Shown here one piece after another: positions 8,557 through 16,606 of a stretch of DNA of 64,000 bases (position 1 is its first letter; each line of letters starts with the position of its first letter). The stretch lies in the NCBI GenBank assembly GCA_050014595.1, contig JBEKDA010000025.1, positions 75,077-139,076 on the forward strand, given 5' to 3'. The DNA is from PALSA-129 sp050014595. GTDB lineage: Bacteria > Acidobacteriota > Terriglobia > Bryobacterales > Bryobacteraceae. The notes below the pieces were generated by a model. The model worked only from the letters and a program-made list of their open reading frames with translations. It searched no databases and was not told where the DNA came from. The position numbers and the translations under genes were made by a program.

Positions 8557-9004
8557 ACAGCGCCTCCCCGTACTCCACCGGCTGCCCGTTCATTACCAGC
8601 CTGCTCTCGATGATGCCGGAGGTCTCGGCCTCGATTTCATTCATGAGCTTCATCGATTCGATGATGCAGAGGACCTTGCCCGGCTGGACGCGCTCACCCA
8701 CTCTGACGAACGCCGCGGCGCCGGGTGACGGCGACTCGTAGAACGTTCCCACAATGGGAGATTTCACCAGCACCAGGTTGGGGTCCGCGGGCTTCTCCCG
8801 GGGGGCTTCGTGCGGGGTTGGGGTTGAGGTTGGCGCGGGCGCGGGCGCGGGTGCGGACGCCGTTGGCGGCAGAACAATTTCCGGAGTTCCCGCGAAGGCG
8901 GCCCGCCGGATGCGCACGCGGTTTTCGCCGCGCTGCACTTCCAGTTCGGCGATCCCGGTTTCCGCCGCCAGGTTGATGAGCTCTCTGATTTCGTCAACAG
9001 TCAC
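8537..9004 (-). CDS. accB: Acetyl-CoA carboxylase, biotin carboxyl carrier protein
   Basis: The carrier subunit of acetyl-CoA carboxylase, 155 residues from a GTG at 9004. It has a short N-terminal dimerisation region, an Ala/Pro-rich flexible linker (about residues 45-75) and a C-terminal biotinyl domain. The biotinylation motif is ESMKLMNEIEA with the target Lys at residue 119. The upstream gap up to the terminator at 9061 is only about 55 bases, so the promoter must be compact. Confidence 0.95.
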   Translation of the reverse strand: MTVDEIRELINLAAETGIAELEVQRGENRVRIRRAAFAGTPEIVLPPTASAPAPAPAPTSTPTPHEAPREKPADPNLVLVKSPIVGTFYESPSPGAAAFVRVGERVQPGKVLCIIESMKLMNEIEAETSGIIESRLVMNGQPVEYGEALFAVRTV

Positions 9005-9060
9005 AATCTATTAGCTTAACAAAGTCTCCCGCCGCATTCTTCGGCTCCTCCGGGCAAAAA

Positions 9061-9092
9061 AAAAGCGCGAGGTCCGAAGGCCTCGCGCTTTT
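9061..9092. terminator. Bidirectional-type rho-independent terminator
   Basis: AAAAGCGCGAGG (9061-9072) and CCTCGCGCTTTT (9081-9092) form a 12-bp stem with an 8-base loop and A/T tails on both sides. It lies after the stop of the minus-strand gene that ends at 9130, and so insulates accB from that transcript. Confidence 0.9.
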
Positions 9093-9129
9093 AATACCAC
9101 ATTCCGACTTGCCCAGCCAGGTTAGGCCT

Positions 9130-10371
9130 TTAGTGCGTGCCTCCGGGAGGGCAGGCCTTCGCGAAGCCTGTAAATGTGCCATGGTCGGAATACCCGCCGC
9201 CGACACCCATGGGGGACGAGCCCAAGCCGGTGGGAGCCTTGCCGAAATACCAATCGAAGAAAGCCAGCTCTTGCAGCGTGTAGGTGAAACCACTCTGCGT
9301 GATTGTAAACGGGTTCGTCGGGGTTCCCCAGCCAGGACTCAGCGGATCGCCGACCTCGAGGTTACTTTGGCAATTGCCGGCGGTTACCTGCCCTTCGGCT
9401 CCCCAGGCCGGGGTCCCATTATTCGTCGTCGGATCCATAACCGCCTCGGCCACCTCATGCGATATCGTCGAGATATCCCCGAAAGGCTGGCTCACGGAGA
9501 AGGGCGAATAGACCTGGAGGAGGGGACCGGAGCTGTATGCGCTGTGGTAACCCAGAGCGCAGCAGTTCGCGAAGAGATTGTGACCCGGAATTCCGTTCAC
9601 TACGGAATGCGTAAGCAACATCGGGAAAATGGCCGGAGAAACCGAGCCAAGGCCCTTGAGGAGAGTTTGGATGGCGTTGTCGTAGTCGGTTATATCCACT
9701 ACCCCGATTTGCCCGCACCCGGTATAGTCCGTGCCACCGACGTAATTCGCCTGCCCGGAATAAGTAAAGCTTAAGGTTTGGGTGGGAAGGGTCGTAACGA
9801 GGAAATTCAGGTGATAGTGGGTGCCCTGTACGAGGCTCCAAAAATTGGCTCGAATATAGGCGTCTATATACTGCGCGGGAACGCCTTGTGTGACATCGAC
9901 GCCATTCATCATCGGGGCGTGGCCCGCGCCTCCGGCCCCATCATAGAGGTTGGTCAGGAACATCGGCGAATTCTCGACCAGGGCGACGTCGGTCGGGCTT
10001 CCGGAGTAGCACGTATCGGCAACCGTTGGATCATAGACCACAGCGCCGTGTGTAGTGTCCGTAATGGTAATCTTCAGAGGAATGACATACAGGTTGATGT
10101 CGGTGGTGGTCTTCGCTTTGAGAGCCGGGTTCCGCCCCAGGATGGCGCCGGTGTAAGTTCCGCCGCCCAGACTGGCGTCCGCCGTCACGCTGTAAGTCCA
10201 CATGGGAAGGCCGGTGCCGGTGCCGGTGCCGGTGACGATTGCATTCGTCACGGCCTCTTGGGTCAAGCCTTTCACCGGCAGGACCGTGGTGTAACCATTA
10301 GGCAAACTTTGGGCGAAGACCGTCGAGGCAAGCCCCATCAGGCAGCAAAGCGATACAAATTTAAGTTTCAC
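9130..10371 (-). CDS. Secreted protein with HEVAE motif, possible zinc-dependent hydrolase
   Basis: A 413-residue exported protein with a signal peptide ending near STVFAQ. The start is a GTG at 10371, supported by an AAGGAGG site 7 bases upstream. The stop of the previous gene overlaps it (GTGA), so translation is coupled. The body is rich in Gly, Thr and Asn. ISHEVAEAVMDP, followed by an Asn-Gly and AWGAEGQV segment, resembles the HE-x-x-E metal-binding helix seen in several secreted metallohydrolases. A similar HELAE block is known in plant phosphate-induced (PHI-1/EXORDIUM) proteins. The function is an inference from this motif only. A run of GGTGCC-type hexamers encodes TGTGTGTG at residues 47-54. 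Confidence 0.6.
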   Translation of the reverse strand: MKLKFVSLCCLMGLASTVFAQSLPNGYTTVLPVKGLTQEAVTNAIVTGTGTGTGLPMWTYSVTADASLGGGTYTGAILGRNPALKAKTTTDINLYVIPLKITITDTTHGAVVYDPTVADTCYSGSPTDVALVENSPMFLTNLYDGAGGAGHAPMMNGVDVTQGVPAQYIDAYIRANFWSLVQGTHYHLNFLVTTLPTQTLSFTYSGQANYVGGTDYTGCGQIGVVDITDYDNAIQTLLKGLGSVSPAIFPMLLTHSVVNGIPGHNLFANCCALGYHSAYSSGPLLQVYSPFSVSQPFGDISTISHEVAEAVMDPTTNNGTPAWGAEGQVTAGNCQSNLEVGDPLSPGWGTPTNPFTITQSGFTYTLQELAFFDWYFGKAPTGLGSSPMGVGGGYSDHGTFTGFAKACPPGGTH

Positions 10372-11084
10372 AGAATCCTCCTTACCTTAAGTGAGTGCCG
10401 GCGAAATTTCCAACCAAGAGCAACCAGGCCGCTTCCCAGGAGCAGCACGGATGAGGGCTCGGGAGTCCCGGGGCCGGCGCCGCCCCCTCCTGTTTCCAGG
10501 AAAAGCGTGTCTACCGCGAAGTCATTGACACTGCAGCCCCCGCAAGCAGTTTGACTGATAACCAACTTGGTGATGTTAGCCGCGCTTCCGCTATCCATGC
10601 CTCCCAAGAAGACGGGATCGCCATTCGCATCGCTGGCAAGCGTAAAAGTCGAGGAACTGGCCCCTTCGAACACTTGCACCTGCGCCGTGAATGTCTGACC
10701 GGGTAACGTGTCTCCTTGAATCCACAGCCCCGCTTCTATGACCCCCGGGAAACTAAGCGTCAAGGGGCCGTTATTGTTACCAAAGGCATCGCCCGTCCAG
10801 ATCAGCGTGTCGCCCGAGTTGAACGAGCCGGCGGTTGCCGGCCAACTGCCTGGCGTAACCAAGGCCGTGCCGCCGCCGGATCCCGCAAAACTGCCGGAGA
10901 TGGCCCACGCCGGAGATCCGTTCGCCGAGAAGCTCGCAGGGATGGCGGTCCCGTCGGCACCCAGTTGCGCCCAATTCACGGAATCGTTGCTCGCAAAAGG
11001 GCTGGTGACAACGACGATTCCCGCGAAAGCGGGGGCGCAAGCCAAAAGACACCCCGCAATCAGAACTCTTGAAGTTAAAGTCAT
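10368..11084 (-). CDS. PEP-CTERM sorting domain protein
   Basis: A 238-residue secreted protein with an N-terminal signal peptide (MTLTSRVLIAGCLLACAPAFAG). It ends in the classic sorting signal: TPEPSSV, a hydrophobic LLLGSGLVALGW stretch and a basic tail. Such proteins are exported and processed by an exosortase, usually alongside exopolysaccharide. No exosortase gene is in this window. The central part is a beta-rich domain without a recognised name. It has a strong AGGAGGGGG ribosome site and a promoter at 11172-11200. It is co-translated with the HEVAE-motif protein downstream, so the two probably work together outside the cell. Confidence 0.88.
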   Translation of the reverse strand: MTLTSRVLIAGCLLACAPAFAGIVVVTSPFASNDSVNWAQLGADGTAIPASFSANGSPAWAISGSFAGSGGGTALVTPGSWPATAGSFNSGDTLIWTGDAFGNNNGPLTLSFPGVIEAGLWIQGDTLPGQTFTAQVQVFEGASSSTFTLASDANGDPVFLGGMDSGSAANITKLVISQTACGGCSVNDFAVDTLFLETGGGGAGPGTPEPSSVLLLGSGLVALGWKFRRHSLKVRRIL

Positions 11085-11171
11085 CGAATGAACCCCCTCC
11101 TATGGTTAGTCAATTCGTTGCCGTGGCTAGCGACTTCCGGCGGAGTGCACGCCGGGAATCGGCATTGGTAC

Positions 11172-11200
11172 ATTCTCAGTCAGAATTCAGTGCGTGTCAA
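11172..11200 (-). promoter_or_regulatory. Sigma-70-type promoter of the PEP-CTERM gene
   Basis: On the minus strand TTGACA (11195-11200) and GAGAAT (11172-11177) are separated by exactly 17 bases. The start codon is about 90 bases downstream. Confidence 0.6.
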
Positions 11201-11374
11201 TACCATTTTAATGACAAGTAGTACTGTCTCGATGTCTCCGCAAAACGCGACACTGGACCTCTGGGCCCAGTACCTCGGCGTCCCAGTCTCGGGTTTCGCC
11301 CATTTTGTAACGATTCATGACGCCTGCCGCGCACGCGCCCGCGGCCAGACCTCCGCGGCAGCGCCGGCTTAGTA
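11201..11374. other. Non-coding stretch between PEP-CTERM gene and GT4 gene
   Basis: Together with the repeat at 11375-11496 this makes a gap of about 400 bases (11085-11483) without a gene. Apart from the promoter and the repeat I see nothing in it. Confidence 0.4.
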
Positions 11375-11496
11375 GGCGGTTTCAGAAGCTCGCTCACGTA
11401 TCCAAAACCGCTTGCTGACGCGCGCGGCTCGCATGCGAGCCGCGACCGTGAGGGAGCGGTCTTCGAGGAATACGAGAGCGTATTTATGAAACCACC
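11375..11496. repeat. Large imperfect palindrome (REPIN/MITE-like)
   Basis: The centre is a perfect 22-bp palindrome at 11423-11444 (half-site CGCGGCTCGCA). Symmetry continues outwards: CCGCT..CT.ACG, CGCTC.CGTAT.C and GGTTTCA appear on the left arm and again, reverse-complemented, on the right arm. A half copy of the same family (GCGAGCCGCGAC...CCGTGAGGGAGCGG) occurs at 22762-22813. The right arm supplies the last codons and stop of the GT4 gene. Confidence 0.75.
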
Positions 11497-12578
11497 TCCA
11501 GGGTCTTCTCCGCGGTCGCTTTCCAGGAAAATTGCGCCGCCCGCCGCGGGCCGGCTTCGCGCAAACGCGCGCGCAGCCCGTCGTCGCCGGTGATCTGGCG
11601 CAGCGCTTCCACCATCGCCGCCGGGTCCCGCGGGTCGAACTGCCACGCCGCGTCGCCCGCAATGCTGCGCATCGGCTCGATGTTCGAGCAGGCCGTCGGC
11701 ACCCCGGCCGCCAGCGCCTCCACAACCGGAATGCCGAAGCCCTCGAACAACGACGGGTAGACGAACGCCCAGGCGCGCGCAAACAGCTCGTGCAGTTCTT
11801 CGCGCGGGATCCAGCCGGGGAAATCCACGGCATCGCGCAGGCCCAGGGAGTCGCGCAGACGGTGCAGCGGGCCGGTGAAGAAGCCGTGCAGCCCGCACAC
11901 CACCAGCCGGAAGTCCGGCCGCTCCCGCCGGAATTCCGCGAAGGCGCGCAACAAGCCGTCCAGGTTCTTGTGCGGATGCAGCGTCGATACCGCCAACAGG
12001 AACGGCTGCGGCTGGCGCCGCTTCCCCAGCTCGAAAAACACCGGGTCCACTCCCAGCCGCGCCACGCGCACTTTGCTTGCGGGCAGCCGGTAGAATTGGA
12101 CCAGGTCCGACGCGGTGGCCTCGGAACTCGCCACCACGGCTCGCGAAACGATGGCCGACCAGTACAGAAAGAACTTCCAAAAGGGGAGATCGAACCAGCG
12201 GAAGTGTTCGGGATGGCGCAGGTGCTGCAGATCGTGGAACACGGTCGCCTGCGGGCAGCCCGCCAGCAGCGGCGCCGTGAAGCCGGGGTTGAGCATGGCG
12301 TCCAGGCGCAGCCCGGCGGCCCACAGCGGCAGCGCAGTCTGCTCCCACAGAATCCGCCCCGGCCGCCACGAAGCGCGCACCGGCTGCCGCACTTCGGTGA
12401 AGTTCCGCGCCGCCGGTGTGAGATCGCGGCCGGTCTCGCGGTTGGTGAAAACGAAGTAGCGGTTCTCGGCGTCGGTCTCCGCCAGCGCGCCCAGCAATCC
12501 CCTGAGGTAGATCTCGGTTCCCCCCACTTCGCCCGGAATGAGGTACAGGGCGTTCACACCGATGCGCAGGCGCTTCAT
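11484..12578 (-). CDS. Glycosyltransferase family 4
   Basis: A GT-B fold retaining glycosyltransferase, 364 residues from the ATG at 12578, which lies one base after the stop of the upstream TPR protein gene. The N-terminal acceptor domain begins RIGVNALYLIPGEVGGTEIYLRGLL. The C-terminal nucleotide-sugar domain shows VSTLHPHKNLDGLLRAF, VCGLHG, and the EX7E-type region AFVYPSLFEGFGIPVVEALAAGVPTACSN. It is the last gene of a minus-strand cluster with two GT2 enzymes and a membrane TMTC-like protein, which points to surface polysaccharide or glycoprotein assembly. Its final codons come from an arm of the palindromic repeat at 11375-11496, so the C-terminus may have been altered by that insertion. 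Confidence 0.9.
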   Translation of the reverse strand: MKRLRIGVNALYLIPGEVGGTEIYLRGLLGALAETDAENRYFVFTNRETGRDLTPAARNFTEVRQPVRASWRPGRILWEQTALPLWAAGLRLDAMLNPGFTAPLLAGCPQATVFHDLQHLRHPEHFRWFDLPFWKFFLYWSAIVSRAVVASSEATASDLVQFYRLPASKVRVARLGVDPVFFELGKRRQPQPFLLAVSTLHPHKNLDGLLRAFAEFRRERPDFRLVVCGLHGFFTGPLHRLRDSLGLRDAVDFPGWIPREELHELFARAWAFVYPSLFEGFGIPVVEALAAGVPTACSNIEPMRSIAGDAAWQFDPRDPAAMVEALRQITGDDGLRARLREAGPRRAAQFSWKATAEKTLEVVS

Positions 12579-12579
12579 C

Positions 12580-14304
12580 CTACTTCCGCAACTGTTCGAC
12601 CGCAATCGCCAGGTACCTGGACGCTTTTTCGTTCCCCGGTTCGATCTTCAGCGCATGCCGGTATTCCTGGACCGCGTTCAGCAACTGCCCGGTCTTAAAG
12701 TAGACTATCCCGCGATACACGTAGGTATCCACGAAATTCGGATCGAGGCGCTCCGCCGCCGCCAACGCCACCAGCGCGTCGCTCCACCGCCCGGCGCTCC
12801 CGTTGACCATCCCGATCTGCGAAAGCACGTGGGCCGTCGGCTTGATCGCCGCGGCCTTTTGCAGTTTCTCCAGGGCATCGTCGGTGCGGTTCAGGCCTTC
12901 GTACGCCAGCCCCCAGTCTACCAGCAGGTCGGCATCCTCCGGATCGAGCGCCGCGGCCTTCTGATATTCCTGCACCGCCAGGTCGTAGCGCTGCTGCGCG
13001 TAATAGGCGTATGCCAGTTGCGAGTGGGGCCGCCACTTGCCGGGCGATTTCGCCACCGTGTCCTTCCAGAGCAGCTCCGCGTCCGACCAGACTTCGGCCC
13101 GCGCGTGGGCTGCGACCGTGGCCGCCACCACCAGCGCGGCCGCGCCTATCGCCAGGGCCTTGCGCTCGATGCGCAGCCGCGCCAGGGCGTCGACCAGGAT
13201 CAGCAACAGCCCGAGAATCGCAAAGTACAAGCGGCGCTCGGCGACGGGATCCTTAATCGGCAAAATCGACGACGTCGGCGCCATCAGCACCAGAAACGCA
13301 AAGTACCCGTAGCAGGCCAGCGGAAATCGCCGCCGCCAGTGCCAGGCGGCCGCGGCCACGGCCACCAGCGCCACCAGGCCGGCGATGGCGCCTTTGTCCA
13401 GCACGGTTCGCGAAATGGCGAAGTCCCAGTCCGCCGAAAGATGGGCCGGAAACAGGAACAGCCCGATGTAAACCCAAAGCGCCCGGCACTGGGTGAAGAA
13501 ATATTGATACCAGGTGAACTCTTTCAACCCGAATCCGGCCGTGGTCGCGCTGGTGATGAGCGCGCGGAAAAACCAGACGAAGGCGAGCCCCGCCGCCGCC
13601 ATCGGAGCGTAGATTCTCCAATTCGCCCGGATGCCGCGGAACGAAAAATCGTTCCACCAATAATCCGTCAGCAAAAAGAGGGCCGGCAGCGCGATGGTTT
13701 GTTCCTTGGCCCCGAGCGCCGCCCCGAACAGCACAAACACGGCCGCCGCCGTGCCCCAGGTGGCCGCGGCCCGGCGCCGGTACAGAAACACCGCGAACGC
13801 CGCGAACGCCAGCATGACGCTCAGAGATTCCGAGCGCCCCGCCAGATACGCGACCGCCTCGGTTTGCACCGGGTGCAGCAGGAACAGCGCCGCCGCCACT
13901 CCCGCCAGCAGATGGCGTTTGGATTTCTCCACGGCGGCCCATTGGAGCAGCCGCCGCACAATGAAAAACGCCAGCCCCGAGGCTATCGCGTGGATCGCCA
14001 CATTCATGAAATGGAACCACCAGGTGTCGTCCGGAGAAAGCTGCGCGCTCATCCAATAGGTCGCCATCAGCAGCGGACGCTGGCTGTGCAGCCATCCCGA
14101 CAGTGGTTGCTGGGCCAGCCCCGACAGCGTGAACGGCAGAAACGCATCGTCGAAGAGGAACGGCCCGCGCATGGCCGGCGCATAGGCCCACACCACCGCT
14201 GCCAGGGCCGCCGCGCAGGCCGCCCAGATCTGCCACGGCGGGGGCCCGGTTTTCATCGGGGCCGCCGCCGGTACAACCGGTGCTCGCTTCTTGTCCTTCT
14301 TCAT
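12580..14304 (-). CDS. TMTC-like membrane protein with C-terminal TPR repeats
   Basis: A 574-residue polytopic membrane protein whose hydrophobic part (about residues 20-390) resembles the O-mannosyltransferase-like/TMTC group. The family-type luminal motif FLFDDAF sits after the first helix, followed by QRPLLMATYWMSAQLS and several predicted membrane spans. The C-terminal 150 residues are tetratricopeptide repeats (SQLAYAYYAQQRYDLAVQEYQKAAALDP and three further units). Such proteins are thought to use a polyprenyl-phosphate sugar, which fits the adjacent dolichol-phosphate mannose synthase-like GT2. The ATG at 14304 has an AAGG site. An earlier in-frame ATG at 14358 would add a less likely 18-residue basic extension. 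Confidence 0.82.
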   Translation of the reverse strand: MKKDKKRAPVVPAAAPMKTGPPPWQIWAACAAALAAVVWAYAPAMRGPFLFDDAFLPFTLSGLAQQPLSGWLHSQRPLLMATYWMSAQLSPDDTWWFHFMNVAIHAIASGLAFFIVRRLLQWAAVEKSKRHLLAGVAAALFLLHPVQTEAVAYLAGRSESLSVMLAFAAFAVFLYRRRAAATWGTAAAVFVLFGAALGAKEQTIALPALFLLTDYWWNDFSFRGIRANWRIYAPMAAAGLAFVWFFRALITSATTAGFGLKEFTWYQYFFTQCRALWVYIGLFLFPAHLSADWDFAISRTVLDKGAIAGLVALVAVAAAAWHWRRRFPLACYGYFAFLVLMAPTSSILPIKDPVAERRLYFAILGLLLILVDALARLRIERKALAIGAAALVVAATVAAHARAEVWSDAELLWKDTVAKSPGKWRPHSQLAYAYYAQQRYDLAVQEYQKAAALDPEDADLLVDWGLAYEGLNRTDDALEKLQKAAAIKPTAHVLSQIGMVNGSAGRWSDALVALAAAERLDPNFVDTYVYRGIVYFKTGQLLNAVQEYRHALKIEPGNEKASRYLAIAVEQLRK

Positions 14305-14450
14305 GCCAGCCTTATATCTTCTCGTATTCCGCCAAGACCGCTCCAGCTTTTGGCCCAACTTCTGTCTTTCTCAGCGTCTCGGCGTCTCGGCGGTGATCAA
14401 ATGGTTTCCAGTTTGCTTCCGCTCCGCGGATTTGGCGAGTGGCCCGGCAA

Positions 14451-14798
14451 TCATTCCTGATCCGAACTCCGCACCCGGTATTCCAGCATCGCCACCCTCT
14501 GGGTGAGCGCCACGTTGTCGTCCCGCAGGTGCGAGATGATTACGGAAAAGCGGAAGAACATCACCAGGAACACCGTGCCGGTGATCAGAAAGAGCGTCAG
14601 GGGCGAATCCGGCACTCCCGTCCATCGCGTGATGGCGTCCAGCGCCGGGCGGCTCAGCGACAGCAGCAGCATGGCCACCGCCGCCAGCAGCCAGCTCATC
14701 GAGTACTCCACCCGGATGTGCGCCCGCCGCACCGAAATCAAGACCATCGCCAGCAGCGCTACGCTCAGCACCGTGGTTACATGCAAGAGGCTGTCCAT
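14451..14798 (-). CDS. DUF2304 family small membrane protein
   Basis: A 115-residue protein with three hydrophobic segments and a C-terminal helical heptad-like tail (SHLRDDNVALTQRVAMLEYRVR). It matches the DUF2304 pattern (RRAHIRVEYSMSWLLAAVAMLLLS). These genes habitually follow polyprenyl-phosphate glycosyltransferases. Here the start codon touches the stop of the GT2 gene (TAG-ATG, no spacer), supporting a shared role, probably as a membrane partner. Confidence 0.85.
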   Translation of the reverse strand: MDSLLHVTTVLSVALLAMVLISVRRAHIRVEYSMSWLLAAVAMLLLSLSRPALDAITRWTGVPDSPLTLFLITGTVFLVMFFRFSVIISHLRDDNVALTQRVAMLEYRVRSSDQE

Positions 14799-15539
14799 CT
14801 ACCCTCCACGGCCCGGCCGCGGCCGTCCGTCATATTTCAATATGTTCACAAAAACGCCCAGCAGCACGTGGGCGATATAGTACAGCGATTTGCGCGCCGT
14901 GATGCTCGACCTTCCCGCCATGCGAGGGTGCATCTTCACCGGCACTTCCTCGAAGCGGAAGCGCCGCCGCTGCAGCACCACCAGCGCTTCGATCTCCGGA
15001 TACTCGAGCGGAAAGCTCCGGCTGAAAACTTCCAGCGCCCGGCGGTTCACGCCGACAAACCCCGAGGTCGGGTCGCGCACCGGCTTCCCCAGAATGGGGC
15101 GCAATACCATGCGGAAGAACCGGATTCCCATCCCCCGCACCATCCCGGTGGACGAGCCGTTCTCTTCCACGAACCGCGACCCGATGACCATCTCGCAGCC
15201 CGAGTTCTTCAGCCGCTCGAGGATGGCCGGAATGTCGCGCGGGTCGTGCTGTCCGTCGCCATCCACGCGGATTACGTATTGGAAGCCCAACTCGTACGCC
15301 AGCTTATAGCCGGCCTGCACGCAACCGCCGAGCCCCAGGTGGTGCGCCAAGGGGAGCACGTCGGCGCCGGCGGCGCGCGCCACCGCGATGGTTCCGTCCT
15401 CCGAGCAATCGTCGATCACCAGCACCGGCACGCCCGGCAGGTGCTCGCGGATCTGCCGCACCACTACGCCGATGGCGCCTTCTTCGTTGAGCGCCGGGAC
15501 AATCACCAGCAGGGCCTCGGTTCCATTCGCCGGTTTCAC
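14799..15539 (-). CDS. Glycosyltransferase family 2, polyprenyl/dolichol-phosphate mannose synthase-like
   Basis: A 246-residue GT-A enzyme that probably loads a sugar onto a polyprenyl phosphate carrier at the membrane. It begins with ALLVIVPALNEEGAIGVVV, has the metal-binding DGDGQHDP motif, and the family blocks IGSRFVEENGSS and DPTSGFVGVNRRALE. A hydrophobic helix (LYYIAHVLLGVFVNILKY) follows near the end. The start is a GTG at 15539 that overlaps the stop of the previous gene (GTGA). The frame is open much further upstream only because it shadows that gene. Confidence 0.92.
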   Translation of the reverse strand: MKPANGTEALLVIVPALNEEGAIGVVVRQIREHLPGVPVLVIDDCSEDGTIAVARAAGADVLPLAHHLGLGGCVQAGYKLAYELGFQYVIRVDGDGQHDPRDIPAILERLKNSGCEMVIGSRFVEENGSSTGMVRGMGIRFFRMVLRPILGKPVRDPTSGFVGVNRRALEVFSRSFPLEYPEIEALVVLQRRRFRFEEVPVKMHPRMAGRSSITARKSLYYIAHVLLGVFVNILKYDGRPRPGRGG

Positions 15540-16546
15540 TGCGCGGCCACCTTTCGCGCGCTGATCGAGTGGCATCGCAGCAGGTGCTCGAAGACCGCCG
15601 GGGTAATCCGCGCCCGCTGCCGGATGGCCCGCCGCTGGCGCCACAATCGGGCCGCGTGGCACGCCGCCGCGGCGTGCGCCCGCGCCACGTACCAGATCAT
15701 CTTGGCGCCGGCATTGCCTTCGGCGCGGAAGCGCGCCGCGCTGCCCCGTCCTTCCAGCAGATACCAGGCATGCCAGGCGTAGCGCGCCAGCGTCACCCAG
15801 GGCGCCCGAGCCAGCATGCGCGCCGGAAAATTCTTGGCCAGCACGAACAGCCGGTTTCGCTCCACGTAGTAGGCTTTCAGCGGCGACGCTCCGCCGGTGC
15901 TGTGCGAATAGTGGTGCTCCACCACGGCGAGCGGCAGGTACAGGCATTTCCATCCCGCCCACCGCGCGCGCAGCCCCAAATCCGTGTCTTCGCAATACAG
16001 GAAGAAGCTCTCGTCGAATCCACCCACTTGATCCAGCATGGCGCGCCGGTAAAGCGCCGCCGATCCGCTGGGGAAGAGCGTCTCCTCGGCCACCGGAAAG
16101 TCCTCGGGCGGCCGGCCGTGTCCCCGCTGCTTGCTCGAGCCGTCGCGCGCCACCAGCATCCCCGCCGAATCCAGCCGCGCTTCGCCGAACAGCCGCACCT
16201 GCGACGCGCCCATTCCCGCATCGGGGCGCCGCTCCATGGCGGCCACCAGCGTTTCCAGCCACCGGGGATGGGCCACCGCGTCGTCGTTCAAGGTCGCCAC
16301 GTAGCGCGTCTCCGAGGCGCGAATTCCCTGGTTGACGGCGCCGCCGAATCCCGCGTTGACTCGATTCTCGATCACCCGCGCGCCCGGCGCCGCCTCATTC
16401 CGCCGCGCCAGGCTCTGGCCGCTGTTGTCCACCACGATGGTTTCAAAATCCCGGAAGGTCTGCGCGCCCAGCGCCTCCACGCACTCCCGCAAACGCGCGT
16501 CGGCTCGCAAGGTGGGGATCACCACCGATACCAGGAGTTCAGCCAA
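15536..16546 (-). CDS. Glycosyltransferase family 2 (rhamnosyltransferase-like)
   Basis: A 336-residue GT-A enzyme resembling WbbL-type rhamnosyltransferases of O-antigen and wall polysaccharides. It has VSVVIPTLRADARLRECVEAL, the nucleotide-binding VVDNSG, the metal site LNDDAVAHPRWL (NDD in place of DxD), and FDESFFLYCEDTDLGLRARWAGWK, the acceptor-side signature. It is the first gene of the glycan cluster and is divergent from the beta-propeller gene at 16607 across only 60 bases. Confidence 0.9.
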   Translation of the reverse strand: MAELLVSVVIPTLRADARLRECVEALGAQTFRDFETIVVDNSGQSLARRNEAAPGARVIENRVNAGFGGAVNQGIRASETRYVATLNDDAVAHPRWLETLVAAMERRPDAGMGASQVRLFGEARLDSAGMLVARDGSSKQRGHGRPPEDFPVAEETLFPSGSAALYRRAMLDQVGGFDESFFLYCEDTDLGLRARWAGWKCLYLPLAVVEHHYSHSTGGASPLKAYYVERNRLFVLAKNFPARMLARAPWVTLARYAWHAWYLLEGRGSAARFRAEGNAGAKMIWYVARAHAAAACHAARLWRQRRAIRQRARITPAVFEHLLRCHSISARKVAAQ

Positions 16547-16606
16547 ACTTCGATTTTACCGCGAGCCGGAACCGCGCGCTTCACGTTATACTGCTTCCAC
16601 CGCCTC

